Part shown: positions 12,007 through 22,961 of the stretch, one piece after another | Position numbering within the stretch: position 1 is the first letter of the stretch | How the letters are laid out: each line of letters starts with the position of its first letter | Origin: Wolfiporia cocos | Lineage: Eukaryota; Basidiomycota; Agaricomycetes; Polyporales; Phaeolaceae | Assembly (NCBI GenBank): GCA_029448655.1 | Contig: JACCLO010000004.1 | Location: forward strand, 3,286,001-3,350,000 | DNA length: 64,000 nt | Direction of reading: 5' to 3' | Notes under the pieces: model-generated | The model's database searches: none | Seen by the model: only the letters and a program-made list of their open reading frames with translations | Told to the model about the DNA's origin: nothing | Translations under genes and position numbers: made by a program

Positions 12007-12501
12007 CGTGAGCGAGACGCGTGGTCGCCGTGTGTAGCAGAGCGCGAGGTGCCGGTGGATGTTCGTGTCAAGACGCGTCGCGTTGATTTCCCACGAGAGC
12101 GCAGTAAACAACTACGTAAGCGAGGCACACGCGCTCACGTGTGCTTCTTCCTGAGTCATCTTATCAGATAGCTGCGATCAAGCCGAGTGTCGACGCATCC
12201 CCCGCCATATCTTATCAGACAACTGCGATCAAGCCGAGTGTCGACGCCATCCTTCGCCATCCCACTCGTCTGCTCTCTGCGCAGTTTCTCCTCATGATAA
12301 GCTCTAGGGCTTTGTGGCCCGTGAGTCAGCAGTGACATACCCTTTGGCGAGTTGCACGCGCTCAGGGGTATCGCGCCAGAAGGGGCTATCTCCCGGATGC
12401 TGGTTGATCAGCTCATCTACGTCCGTGCACCTATAAATACGTCATATGCTCAGAGCAGACGACAGTAATCCATCTTTCGCTGCTATCGCTCGCCCACCAC
12501 A
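12007..12501. promoter_or_regulatory. Divergent promoter region, SRC1 / O-methyltransferase
   Basis: 495 bp shared by two outward-reading genes. ACGCGT sites at 12017-12022 and 12073-12078 lie next to SRC1. A 51-bp direct repeat carrying TGATAAG sites fills the middle (separate entry), and a third TGATAAG lies at 12295-12301. Confidence 0.45.
12160..12261. repeat. 51-bp tandem duplication carrying GATA-factor sites
   Basis: Two near-identical units begin at 12160 and 12211, each starting cttatcaga and continuing ctgcgatcaagccgagtg then tcgacgc. They differ at a handful of bases. Each unit starts with TTATCA, the complement of TGATAA, the core recognised by fungal GATA regulators. Confidence 0.85.
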
Positions 12502-13372
12502 ATGACTAGCACCATCCAAAAGCGCGGGCGTGGACACATTGCAAGTGCAACGTTCGAGGAATGGCAGCGTTCTGACGCGTACCACAACTCCTTCCTCATC
12601 CCGAGCGACGAGGCCCTGGATTACGCGCTCAAGAACAGCGACGAGAGCGGCTTGCCGCCGATTTCTGTCAGCACCGCGCAAGGAAGATTTCTGGGTCTTG
12701 TTGCCCGTAGCGTCGGTGCGAAGAGGATATTGGAAGTGGGCACCCTGGGTGGGTCAGTCGACTTTTTCCCGCTTTTTTACTTTTTGAGGGAAGTGCTTCT
12801 TACATGCTACTTTAGATTTTCAACCATCTGGTTGGCTCGTGCCGTTCCCGAAGATGGAGAAGTCATAACCTGTGAGATCTCCGAGAAGCACGCTGAGGTA
12901 CGTCGATCAATCCTTCAGCCGGTGGCTTGGCGCACACACACTAACTCTTCAAGGTTGCTCGTAACAATATCGCGCATGCTGGCTTAGCTTCCAAGGTCAA
13001 GATTGAACTTGGCCCCGCCGCTGACACACTGGCCAAGCTGAAGCCAGAGCCGCCGTTCGACTTCGTATTCATTGACGCCGACAAGCGCGGGAACCTGACC
13101 TACTTCCTCGAGGCCAAGCGTCTTGTCAAGAAAGGAGGAGTGATTGTAAGTGATCCGTGTCTGTCTGAGGATCGCAAGCTGAGCCACTGCAGATTGTCGA
13201 CAACGTCGTGCGGCAGGGACGTGTCGCCGATCCGTCTTTCACCGATACAAATGTTGAGGGGGTTCGTACGCTGCTCAAGCACCTGAAAGAGGACCGTGAG
13301 GTGGAAGCTACCACCATTTCCAATGTTGGCGAGAAGGGATGGGATGGTTTCACCTACATTCTCCGTCTCTAG
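12502..13372 (+). CDS. Cation-dependent O-methyltransferase (caffeoyl-CoA OMT family)
   Basis: A class I SAM-dependent O-methyltransferase of family 3, which methylates catechol-type hydroxyls with a divalent cation. The ATG is at 12502. The SAM-binding loop is ILEVGTLGGFSTIWLA, formed across the intron at about 12754-12814 (the codons GG|A read Gly-Phe). The next introns fall after EKHAE (about 12898) and after GGVI (about 13145). The metal and catalytic residues are present: FDFVFIDADKRGN supplies DADK and VIIVDNVVRQG supplies DN. The predicted length of about 230 residues fits the family. There is no signal peptide, so it is probably cytosolic. The natural substrate cannot be told from sequence; phenolic detoxification is an inference. 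The stop is at 13370-13372. Confidence 0.88.
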
Positions 13373-14183
13373 ATATCATGAAGCCTAGGAGAGTCGTATG
13401 TGTAATTTTTACCCAGAGATATCTTCTGTGGGATTGCGCTACAACATAAACAAAGCAGCTCTCATTGCCTTCACACCCGCAGAGTGTTCGCCTTCCTTGA
13501 ACAGATTGTGGTACGGAGTTCAGTACTTCAGCTAAGCTCGCGGCGCCGAGATCATTAGGTACCGATAAGCAAGACGGCCGCCGAAATGAAGCCTATAGCT
13601 TGACGAGCCACGATGACAAAAGAGCAGTATGTCATCTGAAGTGGGACACGGCCCCCGCTCTGATCAAGCAGACTACGATCGATCGCAAGAGGAGGATCGC
13701 GGGATCCCACACATGCGCAGCTTCAACTGCAAGTGAAACCCAATCGACGCAGAAGACGGTCGTCACACAGTAGCGTTTCTCGAGGATATGCATCGGCGAT
13801 ACTATTGAGCGATCTCGGCGCGGTACATCCAGGAGCAGTAGGGAACAAAGGCCTTTTCCTCGCAAGCGAGACTAGTAAAGTAACGACTCCAGTCGAAAGG
13901 GGGGACCACCACAGGTGATGGCGTGATAAGAGGTGCAATCGCGAAGGGAAGAAATACGACGAGTACAGAGTCCGTGAGCCGAGGTACTGATAATGGTATC
14001 CGAAGGGCGAACGAAAGCAACAGGAGGCAAGATGAGTAACGAAACAGTGTCCAACGTCCATTCTACAAGCGCGTCATACGGTGCGTTCCGGAGGGGGATA
14101 CTCCCGCCTAGTGTCCGCGGAACGAGAACTAGTGTCACCTACTGTAGTCATGCGGATAGTCGAGCGTGAAGTCAGACGCAGCA
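13373..14183. other. Convergent intergenic region, O-methyltransferase / cupredoxin
   Basis: 811 bp between converging genes. Open frames on both strands lack recognisable domains and codon structure. I see no gene, repeat or RNA that I can support. Confidence 0.5.
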
Positions 14184-15763
14184 TTACAGCGCGAGGAAGG
14201 CCGCAGCGACCGCGGCGATACCGACGAGCGCGCCGGACGCGGCGTTCGCGCGCGCCCCGTTGCTCTTCGTCGTGCTCGATGATGCCGCAGCCGCGGAAGA
14301 CGAGGTGGAGGACGCGGACGCGGACGAGCTGGTGCTGTTGCTGCTAACCGCGGCGCTGATGTCCTGCGGGAGGTTCCAGGTGCCGTTCGTCGCGCTCATG
14401 TCGATGGAGCCGTCCGCCTTCAGGACAGATGGGTTCGCAGCGAGGAACGCACGCGTGTACCTTTGGTGTGTCAGATCGACTCAGCAAAGGCGCAGAGCAA
14501 TCCGCCCGTAAATACTCACATGATGTTCTCAGCAGCGTAGGACTGCGACCACGAGGGCATGTTGCCGATGTCCATGCTGGATCCCCAGGACGCGGCCTGG
14601 CTGTTGCTGCTGATGTTGCTCGCGGCGTACATGGCAGAGAGGGAGGAGCTGTTGGCCATCATGGCAGGCATTATCGAGGCCGCAGACGTGTTCACGTTGT
14701 TCGAGACGCTGGGCGGGTTGATGATACCGAACATGCCCTTCTCGCAGTGCGTGGGCGTCGAGCAGAAGAAGAACACGGGGTTGGTGTCGTTGACGGTCTC
14801 GGTGAAGGTGAAGCCCTTGTCGTGCTCGCCCGTCGCGAACGGCGCCTCGGACGTCTCGTTACAGATTTCGAGCTCCGAGCCCTTCGTAACCGTGTGGTTG
14901 TTCGCATTCCACATGTAGAAGATGGTGTCGCCCGGCGTCGCGTTCACTGCAAACGGCACGAAGCGCAAGACACCCTGCGTAGGCGCGACGATGACGGTGT
15001 GCGTCGTGCCGCTGCCGGAGCTCCCGGAGCTGCTGTCGCTGTAGCTTGAGGTTGACGTAGCGGCTGCGGTGATCGTTGCAGATGGGGCGCCAAAGGTGGC
15101 CATGCATTCTGCAAATATTATTTAGTACATGATGTTTGCTTGAATGCCCGAGTACTCACGCTGCACGCAGTTCTCGTAGCCCGATCCGCCCCAGTTGGAG
15201 CTTCCCGAGCCGTAGGAAATGCTCGAAGTGGCAGCGGCGGTGGCAGTTGCCGCATACGACCACGCATACGACGTGGCGCTGGCCGCCGCAGTGGCATAGA
15301 CCGCGTCGGTGGACATGCTATCGGCGGATGACACGGAGTCCGAGCCGTATGATGAGCCCGAGCCCCAGGACGAGCCTGATGAGCCAGAAGAGCCCCAGGA
15401 CGATGCGTCGGTGGACATGGAGCTATCGGCGCTCGATGACCAGGAGCTGCCAGAAGAACCCTTTCCCTTGGAACCCATGGAACCCTCGGAGGAAGAGCCC
15501 CAGCTGCTAGCCGCAGTTGCAGCGGCAGTCTCAGTGGAACCCCAAGAATCAGCACTGGAAGAAGCAGCGCCCCAGGCAGCAGCAGTAGCGGTGACACCAC
15601 TGTAAACAGTTCATCAGTCAAAGTATCGTATGTAACTAAGTATGCCTACTCACGAAGACATGGCAGCGCTGGCGTCAGAGGAAGCCCACTCGGGGCGGGG
15701 GAGAGCTGATGCGTAACCAGCGAAAAGAGCGGCAGTGCCAATCAAGGACCCGAAAGCGACCAT
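14184..15763 (-). CDS. Ser-rich GPI-anchored cupredoxin (plastocyanin-like)
   Basis: A secreted cell-surface copper protein of the fungal serine-rich cupredoxin group. The ATG is at 15763-15761 and the signal peptide is MVAFGSLIGTAALFAGYASA. A long Ser/Gly/Ala-rich segment (about 15140-15660) precedes the cupredoxin fold. The type 1 copper ligands are visible: His in NANNHTV, then Cys and His in FFFCSTPTHC and Met in EKGMFG. After the domain comes a Ser/Asn-rich stretch, and the C-terminus ends in a hydrophobic GPI signal (GALVGIAAVAAAFLAL) after Ser/Thr/Asn residues suitable as the omega site. Introns lie near 14460-14520, 15105-15160 and 15600-15655. The stop is at 14184-14186. Such proteins are often abundant during fruiting or wood growth, but the role here is not known. 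Confidence 0.85.
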
Positions 15764-15894
15764 CTTGGAAATGTTGCGAAACGAAGTGGAAACCTAAGGT
15801 ACCGGCGAGGTGTACGTCGTCGAAGGTGAGCGAAGATACGCTTTGTGACCTCCCAGAGGAATGAGCGATTGATTTCTCTATCAAAGAGGGTGAT

Positions 15895-16052
15895 CTGTGG
15901 CAGGACCCGTGTTAGTGGTAATCGAGTGCCTATGTGTTACGACTCACCCCGAACGAACGAAGAGTCGAGATCGACTCGACTTGGACAAGAGAAAACAAAG
16001 GAGAGAGGGGAGGAAAAGGGTGAAGGCATTCTGCAGCGCAGGGTGGCTTATA
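15895..16052 (-). promoter_or_regulatory. Cupredoxin core promoter, 5'UTR and leader intron
   Basis: Reading on the minus strand, a TATAAG box lies at 16047-16052. It is followed by a pyrimidine-rich tract (about 16018-15984, CT-rich), typical of strongly transcribed fungal genes. A probable 5'UTR intron spans 15947-15895 (GTGAGT...CCACAG). CCAAT boxes lie further up at about 16217 and 16242. Together these suggest a strong promoter. Confidence 0.55.
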
Positions 16053-17323
16053 TTTGCGCACGAGCGTACAGGTGACTACCGACGGCTTCCAACCGCCATG
16101 ACGACGATCGAAGAAGACCATGATAATATCGCGAGCCCTTGGCAGATCCGTATGGCGACTGTTTGCAGGCAGTGGGAACGACGCCATCACGGTGTCTCCC
16201 AGAAGACAGGACGCCAGCCAATAGCCAGCGGTCTCCATCTAGCCAATCCACTTACGCAGCACTCGTTTCGTTCGCGGTTTCCAAGAAGAGCATACGACAG
16301 ACACTCTATGCACTTCGGCGCATCAGAAGACCAATCTTCCCGTGGCGACCAGTGCGCTACCGGTCACCGGTGTCCCCGACGGCGGGATGGCTGTCATCTC
16401 GGGCCCGACACTTTCGGGAAGGTGCATATGGGTAGCGATGGCCATCGCGAAACCGACAGTTAGCCTGCGAGCACATCCGGGCGGCGGCGGCGACGGTCAC
16501 GACTGTTCGCAGCAGCTGTGGCGGGCGACAACCGACAGCACGATCACGATCACGAGACCGCGTCAGGAACCAATCAGCTACGCGTCGCGTCGGCACAGCT
16601 GCGAACTGCATCCATCCACCTGCACGAACACGTACTCGCCTGCCAATTTGCCAGCTATGAAAGACAAATTGGGCACGCCGCGAACATGCCTCATCAAGGG
16701 CATCGATATCGTTGGGGCACTCCACCCGTAGCCCCATAGCCATGGTAACATAAACCTGTCAGGCGCGCACCAAGCTCGTGGTACAAGCAAGAACCCGAGA
16801 TGTCGAAGAAGGCACAAATGCAGCAATCAACGAACCGAGCATTTAAGTGAGAGTGTCGAACTGTATATGCACACGGCGGTACCGTATCCGCGCGCGTATG
16901 CCGTCAGCTTGTCCATCACTGATCAGCATCTGCAGAAAACATCCAACGAATGGTATCCCTCGACGACAGGCACTCACCTATCCATCCCATGTGGACATCG
17001 TTGATGATGTGATCGACGCTATCGAACAATGCACCCGCACCCGCACCGCATCTGAATCAATCCATCGTAAGATCGTAACGAGGAGCAGAGAGCGTACCCA
17101 TCGCCAGACAACGAATGTAGAGCTATCTATCAGTGATAGTGATATCGCGAGAAGAAGCGAATATGCGAGCAGCTCGCCCGCATTACATATTGTTACCAGC
17201 AAGAAACAGACATTGTCCCAAATGTATACAGCAGCGACGACGAACATACAACAACAAGTGACCGGCACAGCACACAAAAAGTAGACGAGACCAGCAGAGA
17301 GAGAGGAGCCATCGAGCAGGTCT
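16053..17323. other. Intergenic region upstream of cupredoxin
   Basis: About 1.27 kb between the cupredoxin core promoter and the end of the next gene. It holds two CCAAT boxes close to the promoter. Open frames in the rest are short and lack domain or splice support. Confidence 0.45.
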
Positions 17324-18774
17324 TCAGACCCGTTGCGGGCGCACGCTGGTCGGCAAGCCAACACGAGCGGGCGCCCGTCTTTCAGCGGGCGGGATGTATT
17401 TGGTGGGCTTCCTCCTCAGGAGCGACGGGTTGTTAACGACAGGAGCATCTTGCGGCGTACCCCGGGGAGCATCAGGAGTTGGAGGACGACGGATGTTCGT
17501 CCTTCCCCTGGGCTCATCGTCTTCATCGTCGCCGCCAGCGTCGTCAGCGAAGTGCACTCTAGCATTGCGCTTCGCCATCCGCAGCTCCTTCAGGCGCTGC
17601 ATAGCATCTCGCGGCGGGACAGTAGCGTGCACTGACTGTGCCGAGGATGCAGAGGACGTACGTGAGTGTCCAGGGCGCCATGCGGGGCGGGGCGCGCCGT
17701 CGTTCTCGCGTGACACGGATGGGGAGCGTCGATATGTCGAGGGGAGTACCGCAACGTTCTCTCGCGACACGGAGGGCGAGCGCCTATATGATGAAGGCGG
17801 CACGTCTGCACTTGTCTGGCGCGATAGGGTGTCCATAGGCTTTTGGTCGACGGACGTAGTGGACGCGTTCCCTCGCAAACGCTGAATGACATCTCTGTCG
17901 CGTCCATCGAAGAGCCAATCAGGGAGGTCATTGACGTCACGGGCCTTCTCGAAATGATACGCCTTCATCGCGCGAGTGAGACGAGATTCTTGCCCTTGTG
18001 GCGTAGCTAGCAAGTATATCATCAGAGCATGAATTGTAAGAAACCAATGGAGTACTCACATTCCCCGGCATCAGGAGACAATGTAGAGCTCAATGCCTTG
18101 CTCACATTCACTCTCAAATTGCCTGCAGCGTTGGTCACACGGCTCCATAGGGCAGTGCCCGCAGAAACCGCAGGCTTGCTGGTGTCTGCTTGTGCCGTGT
18201 TCTCAGACATCTTCGCTCGTTGACTGGTCTCTGCTGTCTTTTGTACATCTGCGTTGTCATCAATGCTTGTTCTTGAGGACACCGAGGACAAATAGGACAT
18301 TGATGAGTCCTGCGACACCACTGATGATCCCGACGAAGAACCCCAAGATGTGATCGAGCCGTCCGACCGCTTACGATGGCCGATAAAAGACGACGGTGCG
18401 TACGACTCGGGGCTCCGCGCGGCGGGGTCGTACTCGACACGCTGCAGCGGGATCGGCGCGAGCGGGAGGGGCGGCATCGGCTCCGTCGGGCGGTAGTGCC
18501 GCCTGCTCTCGACAGAGCGCGCACGGCCGTTTGGGCGCACGCGCACGTCCGTCGACGAGCGCGAGTGGCGGAGCTCGGGCAGGGTCGACGCCGAGTTTGG
18601 AGGCTCCGGCACAGGGCGGAAGGGGACGAACTCCTCTGCGCGGCTCGCGGGGCGCGGGAGCTCGTCGCGGGGCGAGCCGCGGTTGAGCGAGCGCGAGCGC
18701 GGCGCAGGGTGCGCGGGCAGGCCGACGCGAGAGACGGGGGTCCTGGGGCGGCTCGGGGGCGCCATCGCCATCAT
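17324..18774 (-). CDS. Mso1-like protein with Sec1-binding region
   Basis: Mso1 binds the SM protein Sec1 and supports exocytic vesicle fusion. The ATG is at 18774-18772 and the single intron is 18059-18007 (GTGAGT...TGCTAG). Most of the protein is Ser/Pro/Arg-rich and disordered. The conserved block spans the splice site: ALWSRVTNAAGNLRVNVSKA, then after the intron ESRLTRAMKAYHFEKARD and DLPDWLF. This matches the pattern of fungal Mso1 Sec1-binding segments (a helix, xSRxxRAYYxEKGR, then a P-W-L motif). The C-terminal half has two repeated units (RRSPSVSREN). The stop is at 17324-17326. Without a profile search the assignment is moderate; the alternative is an unnamed fungal disordered protein. 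Confidence 0.6.
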
Positions 18775-19994
18775 AATTTCTGGGCCAGCCGGATTGCAGA
18801 GTCAGAGGTCGAGCTTCGAGCACGGTCGCACAGCGCAGCTGGCGAAAGGACGAACACCGCACAGCTGGTGTTCTCGTTAGAGAGGGCGGCGAACAAAAGG
18901 CTCAGCCTGCTAGGGCGAGAGATGATCGATGAAGGGGAAGGCAGACAAGAAAGTGGTGCCTAGCGGCCTTTTCACACTGACCTTCGCGACCGTCGTGTGT
19001 CAGCGCTTCGCGATACGCGTCAACCGGACGACCTTTCATTGCTCCTCCCACCACCATGTGCACTCGACGGCCCTGCAGTGCTTGCTACCTGCGAACAGGG
19101 AGGTTTTGTAGCTGGTGATTACTCTCAGGCTCACACCCCTGCTTCTTTGTCCTTTCCCATCGATGCCCTGAGGTCAAATCCGTCTGTTCACGCCACCGTG
19201 TTGTAGGCAGTCGCTTAGATCATCAACACCCTCTGGCTGTGCTGGGCTGTGTGCTGCGTGTCGGTATCATGCACGCTTGACATCTTGACGGCATCACTGC
19301 CGCTACTACGCTGCCGTGATAATACCCGGCTCCTGGGATGGTCCCGCCCCGTGTATGCATGGAAATGCCACCATGCTGTCAGCTCTAGGAGAGATGTACG
19401 CACACATACACATTTGCGAAAGATGAGCAGTATATCATGTCTACCGCAGGACATGATACTGTGATGTCCAGCTACATTGGGACACAACATTGATCGCATC
19501 TATCTCACCCGCTGCTATTCTTAGGTGAATTTAACCTCGTCCTCAGCTGCGGCGCGTACAAGGGGAACTGTTTCATAGCTACTCCGGGTTGTTGACCTGC
19601 CATTATGATCTTTGATGTACGAAGAGCGCCTCCCATGTGAACGCAAGCTGTCGAGTTGCAAACCTTCTGCTGAGCTCGGGCTCATGGCCCACGAATAGTT
19701 TCAAATTGGAAGTGGCCCGGTCTCACCTCGAAACATCCCACCTTGGGAGTGGGACTCAATGGAGCAATTTGACCGGATCTGTTGGGTATTATGTGTCAAG
19801 ATCTATGATCGAGTGGGGACGGCCTCGGAGACCGGAAAGTAAACATTGATATGGTACGTCTATGCCTGCTCCTATAATAATACTAGATATACGATCCTAA
19901 TCTGCGCCCATAAAAGAAACAATACATATACATAAAAAATAGTTCGCACGAAACCGGGATCCAGAAGCTGTCGTCACTTTTGTTTTCGGATTGT
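18775..19994. other. Intergenic region upstream of the Mso1-like gene
   Basis: 1.22 kb between the Mso1-like start and the end of GTPase 1, both on the minus strand. No gene, RNA or repeat could be supported. Base composition becomes less GC-rich from here on. Confidence 0.5.
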
Positions 19995-20745
19995 TTATGC
20001 CTGCCCTTGACACTGAAGCCGCACGCCGGGATTTTGCAGAAGCTGGCGCACAATCTGTTTCGCCGTCTCGGCGGTCCGATCTTGATACCGCTGGAGCTGC
20101 GCGCCCTCTCTGATCACCTCCTTGTAGAAATTGCTCTGGAGTTGCGCTTCCCTGTCTGCACCAACGCTTGCGTCGACTTCGTTCCACATTGTCGTGACGA
20201 TGGCGGCGTTTTTCATGGCTTGCTGGCCACACAGTTTTTTGAACGCCTCAAAGCTCTCGCTTGTGTCTTTATTGAAACGATCAAGGGCGATACGGTGCAT
20301 CAGGATGACGCCAACAACCTCCTTGCTTTCCTTGCTTCTAGTGGCCTTGTCAGCGATTGGATCAAACAGTAGAAAAATGTTTTCGCACATTGATTTCAGA
20401 TATCTGGCAATCTTCCTGGTGATTCCTGGGTCTTCAGGGTCAAAGCCAGGAGTGTCAATCAACTCGAACGACCGTCCGTCCAGGTTGGCTTGCGCTACTT
20501 GAACTTCCTGGGTGCAGGGCTCGAGAGAGCACCCCACCTCAAAACCTGAACCGGCGACGAGGTTTGTAAACTGTTCGCAATATGTTAGTAGGCTGATAGC
20601 AGAATGGCAACGTAGATGTGAAAGCGGACTGGGACGCTGACCTCTGTCTTACCGGTTCCCGAGGAGCCAACTACACTGTACCAGCGATGAGTTCCTGCCC
20701 GACGGAGCAGAAGGGGAACACGTACACAACAACAGGAGTGGCCAT
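19995..20745 (-). CDS. P-loop GTPase paralogue 1 (AIG1/septin-like G domain)
   Basis: A small P-loop NTPase of a fungal G-domain family with unknown cellular role. The model is complement of 20745-20726, 20675-20642, 20570-20389 and 20337-19995, giving 192 residues with closed frame. The start MATPVVV joins VVGSSGTGKTE, the G1/Walker A motif, which is cut after GKTE by an intron. Switch I Thr lies in SLEPCTQEVQ and G3 is DTPG in FELIDTPGFDP. The G4 position reads VTTMWNEVD rather than NKxD. Helical segments (EAFKKLCGQQAMKN, ETAKQIVRQLLQNP) complete a compact domain; there is no membrane segment. The intron phases and the 34-bp second exon are the same in paralogues 2 and 3. A TATATAA lies at 20824-20830. 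Confidence 0.78.
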
Positions 20746-22207
20746 AATGAAAGCGCTCGCGGCTAGCAGAGGAGAGTTGGGGAACGCCTAAGCGATGGAC
20801 AATCCTGCACGAACAAGCTGCTGTTATATACTTCTCTGGAGTTCGGCTAGCAGTCTCGGCCCATCCATTCAACTGACCTCTAATGGCCTTCACGATTCGG
20901 AATACGGCACTCCCGAGCGCGTAGCGTGTCAACATGCGGCCAGCATTTTACCACCGCCACTCGGATATCAGAATTGTTGGCCATTGCGATGGAAGATTCC
21001 GCTGGCGTGGGCCAACAAATCACCTGCAGGCGCCAGATGCCACGTCTCTGAGCGAAACGCGCTTTTCGATGCCTTCCGTAATTACCGACGCCTCGAAGAA
21101 TGCCTCTGATGCTTCAGCGAGGGAAAATTCACTGACTTCTTTGTTACATGCGATACGTCAGACCATTGCTATCTCTTACGCGCCCAGACCTAACGCCGAA
21201 ATGACCACGATAAAGGAGTAACTTACTGATTTGCCACATGAAGCCGTCGGCGCACAATGCCTCGCGTCCGCTCGCTTGTCAAGTTAGTTCTAGGTGAGGT
21301 ACCTAACCGCTATTATGTGAACATCCGGGCGTCTAATCGGCAGGCCGATCGTTACGTAGTCAGCGATAACAGGTGTCTGGGCAACGTCGACACCCAGGCG
21401 CGACCAGCACGTTGAGCAAAGAAGTCCCCTGCCACGTATCCGCACTCCCTCCGACTTCACCGGAAGTTGAACGCTTTGGGGTTCGTAGAATTCATCAAGT
21501 GGCAGTACTCCTTGTAGCGAGGCTGAGATATCGCATGCCTTGCTGGTGCCTGCTTCCACCACAAGGCTCGCGGAACGAGCTCTGGGCTGCACTCGTTCTG
21601 CACTATCTGCACGGCCCTCGGATATCTCGATTTCCTTGCAACGGTACCTGCTGTCTCCGCACTGTTGGATGGCAAATCCTGGCTTGTGGTGCATTGTATA
21701 TCCGGGTAAGATCCTGATCGCGGGGTTATTATCACGATCCACCTGACATGAACATTGCAGATGCGTCACCTCAACCGACCGATGTGCTACCGTTCTTTCT
21801 GATCTAGTTCCGGAATGCGTTCAAAAAATTACGAAGTAACAGGTCATCACACCCGAAGAACAGACAGCTGATGTGTCTACTCAGGACGGAACCAGTAGCC
21901 GCAATGCTTCTTTTTAAGACGGACACGTACAGTCGGCTAAGATGTCTAATTTGCTGCACGCGCCGCTGCAAGCTTAGCGTAGATCATCATTTGACATCCG
22001 TGCATGACCATGTCGCGAATTATACCCCGGGCGAACCGACCGATGGCGCGCCATCATACATCACGTTACGAATGCGGGCTGCACCACATAAAATACTGTA
22101 TGTCTAATGCTACTATCTGTGCTCAATACGTTAACGGACCCATGGTAACTACATAATGCATAGATACAAATATAACACAACAATGGTCCTCGAGACATGA
22201 AAGAGGA
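20746..22207. other. Spacer between GTPase 1 and GTPase 2
   Basis: 1.46 kb holding the GTPase 1 promoter: a TATATAA box at 20824-20830 and a conserved block at about 20933-20990 shared with the GTPase 2 upstream region. The remainder has scattered open frames without domains and no second P-loop motif. Confidence 0.5.
20933..20990 (-). promoter_or_regulatory. Conserved upstream block, GTPase 1 copy
   Basis: Plus-strand atgcggccagca, then ccaccgccactcggat, then gatggaag. The same string of motifs lies upstream of GTPase 2 at about 23140-23190. The 16-bp core sits about 200 bp before the ATG in both genes. Confidence 0.6.
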
Positions 22208-22961
22208 TTAGTGCTGGCCTCGGATTCGCACCGGCTGCCTACCGAGGAGCATCTGCACTATTCCCTTCGCGGACTCCAGGGATCTATCGTGCCTCGCGAA
22301 GCGTGCGCCAGCTGCCCTTGCATCCTTGTAGTGCCTATTTTCCAGCTCCTCCGCATAGGATTCGCCTTGATCGGGATTGGAAAGCTCGTCCCACATCGTT
22401 GTAACAACAATAGCGCTACCCAAAGCCCTTCTACCACAAAGGTCCTTGAATGCGTTATAGCTTCCGAGTATGTCCTTGTTGATGGTGTTGTTCGCGATGC
22501 GATGGAAGTATATAATACCGATCACGTCCACAGATCCTCTACGACTTCCAATATCAGTATATGCAAAGTGCCCTTGAGTGTGACCTCTCTCACAGCGACC
22601 GCAGATGTTGGCCGATTTCTTTGTTTACATCCCATCCATTCTCTCCGTCTGTACCAGGCGTGTCCAGCAGTAGCACGGATTGGCCATTGATGTAAGCAGT
22701 TGCGTGTTGCGATTTGGTCGTGCATGGCCCCAGCGACATCCCCGTAGCAAATTGCGCTCCAGAGAGTCGATTCACAAACTACAATCGTCAGAAGTGGTAA
22801 GTGTTTCTCCTCCACTATGCACGATGACTAACTAACCTCGGTCTTTCCGGTACCAGAGGCACCTACTAGCCTGCAGGCAAAGTTAGCCGAAGTGTATCTA
22901 GATAGTTGACATCATACATCGTGACGTACAGAATAGTTTGGGGCTTTGCAGATGCTCGCAT
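22208..22961 (-). CDS. P-loop GTPase paralogue 2
   Basis: Tandem paralogue of the gene at 19995-20745. The model is complement of 22961-22930, 22870-22837, 22778-22594 and 22538-22208, giving 193 residues with closed frame. The start MRASAKPQTIL runs into Walker A LVGASGTGKTE, again cut by an intron directly after GKTE. Next come SLGPCTTKSQ (switch I Thr), LLLDTPGTDG (G3) and VTTMWDELS in place of a canonical G4. The helix ENRHYKDARAAGARFARHDR resembles the equivalent helix of paralogue 1. It is the same size as paralogue 1 and has no extension. A TATAAA lies at 23060-23065, about 100 bp upstream. All splice sites are GT-AG. The function is unknown. Confidence 0.78.
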
